Source of the DNA: an uncultured Flavobacteriales bacterium
GTDB lineage: Bacteria; Bacteroidota; Bacteroidia; Flavobacteriales; Vicingaceae
Reading direction: 5' to 3'
DNA length: 5,063 bases
Assembly (NCBI GenBank): GCA_913052515.1
Contig: CAJXFJ010000168.1
Span: forward strand, 1 to 5,063
Positions 5,012 through 5,063 of the stretch are shown here, piece after piece. The position numbers and the translations under genes are program-made. Each line of letters begins with the position of its first letter. Within the stretch, counting starts at the first letter, position 1. The notes below the pieces were generated by a model. It was given only the letters and a program-made list of their open reading frames with translations, did not search any database and was not told the origin of the DNA.

Positions 5012-5063
5012 CAAATTTTGTCTATTCACAATGGGTGGTTTTCCCCAAGTTAATGTTAACAAA

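Noticed and set aside
5012..5063. Extension of the isoaspartate methyltransferase to the window edge through a TTG at 5062
   Set aside because: The extra residues match nothing known in the family and ATG 5011 is already slightly long. It cannot be excluded because no in-frame stop is visible upstream.

Overview
The window looks like ordinary chromosomal DNA from a Bacteroidota bacterium, most likely a Cytophagales-type marine or environmental relative (inference). The grounds are AT-rich DNA, almost no Shine-Dalgarno motifs with A-rich start contexts instead, a Bacteroidota-style promoter (TTTG, 20 nt, TAnnTTTG-like), a secreted barrel protein whose signal peptide ends in Ala-Gln, and proteins that read like Bacteroidota versions of their families. 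No phage, transposon, CRISPR, tRNA or rRNA signal is visible. Coding density is very high. The longest non-coding stretches are the divergent promoter region at 2785-2869 and the 50-base gap at 4284-4333.

Left arm (2784 down to 1, all minus strand): a tightly packed six-gene unit read leftward from one recognisable promoter. The order is a 93-aa charged helical protein of unknown function, an Nramp-family transporter lacking the canonical metal-binding motifs, a DgkA-type lipid kinase (undecaprenol or diacylglycerol kinase), a DinB-family putative metal-dependent protein, a CsaA-like tRNA-binding OB-fold protein, and the first 20 codons of what looks like an MBL-fold metallo-hydrolase. Junctions are 1-nt overlaps (TAATG) or gaps of 3, 1 and 10 nt, so co-transcription is likely, although the functions are a mix of membrane and housekeeping roles.

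Centre (2825/2870 to 3537, plus strand): a stand-alone DEDDh 3'-5' exonuclease, divergent from the left operon. An ATGA overlap couples it to a 47-aa membrane miniprotein. That miniprotein gene carries an internal 13-bp perfect hairpin with A/T tracts that looks like a bidirectional intrinsic terminator. Its stop codon shares the palindrome TTAA with the stop of the convergent gene.

Right arm (5011 down to 3534, minus strand): protein-L-isoaspartate O-methyltransferase (protein repair), followed by a secreted outer-membrane beta-barrel protein.

The items most worth a second look are the unannotated 47-aa gene with its embedded terminator-like hairpin and the Nramp homologue with DPGN replaced by GVSH and MPH by MPA. 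I see no clear sign of a new defence or mobile system.
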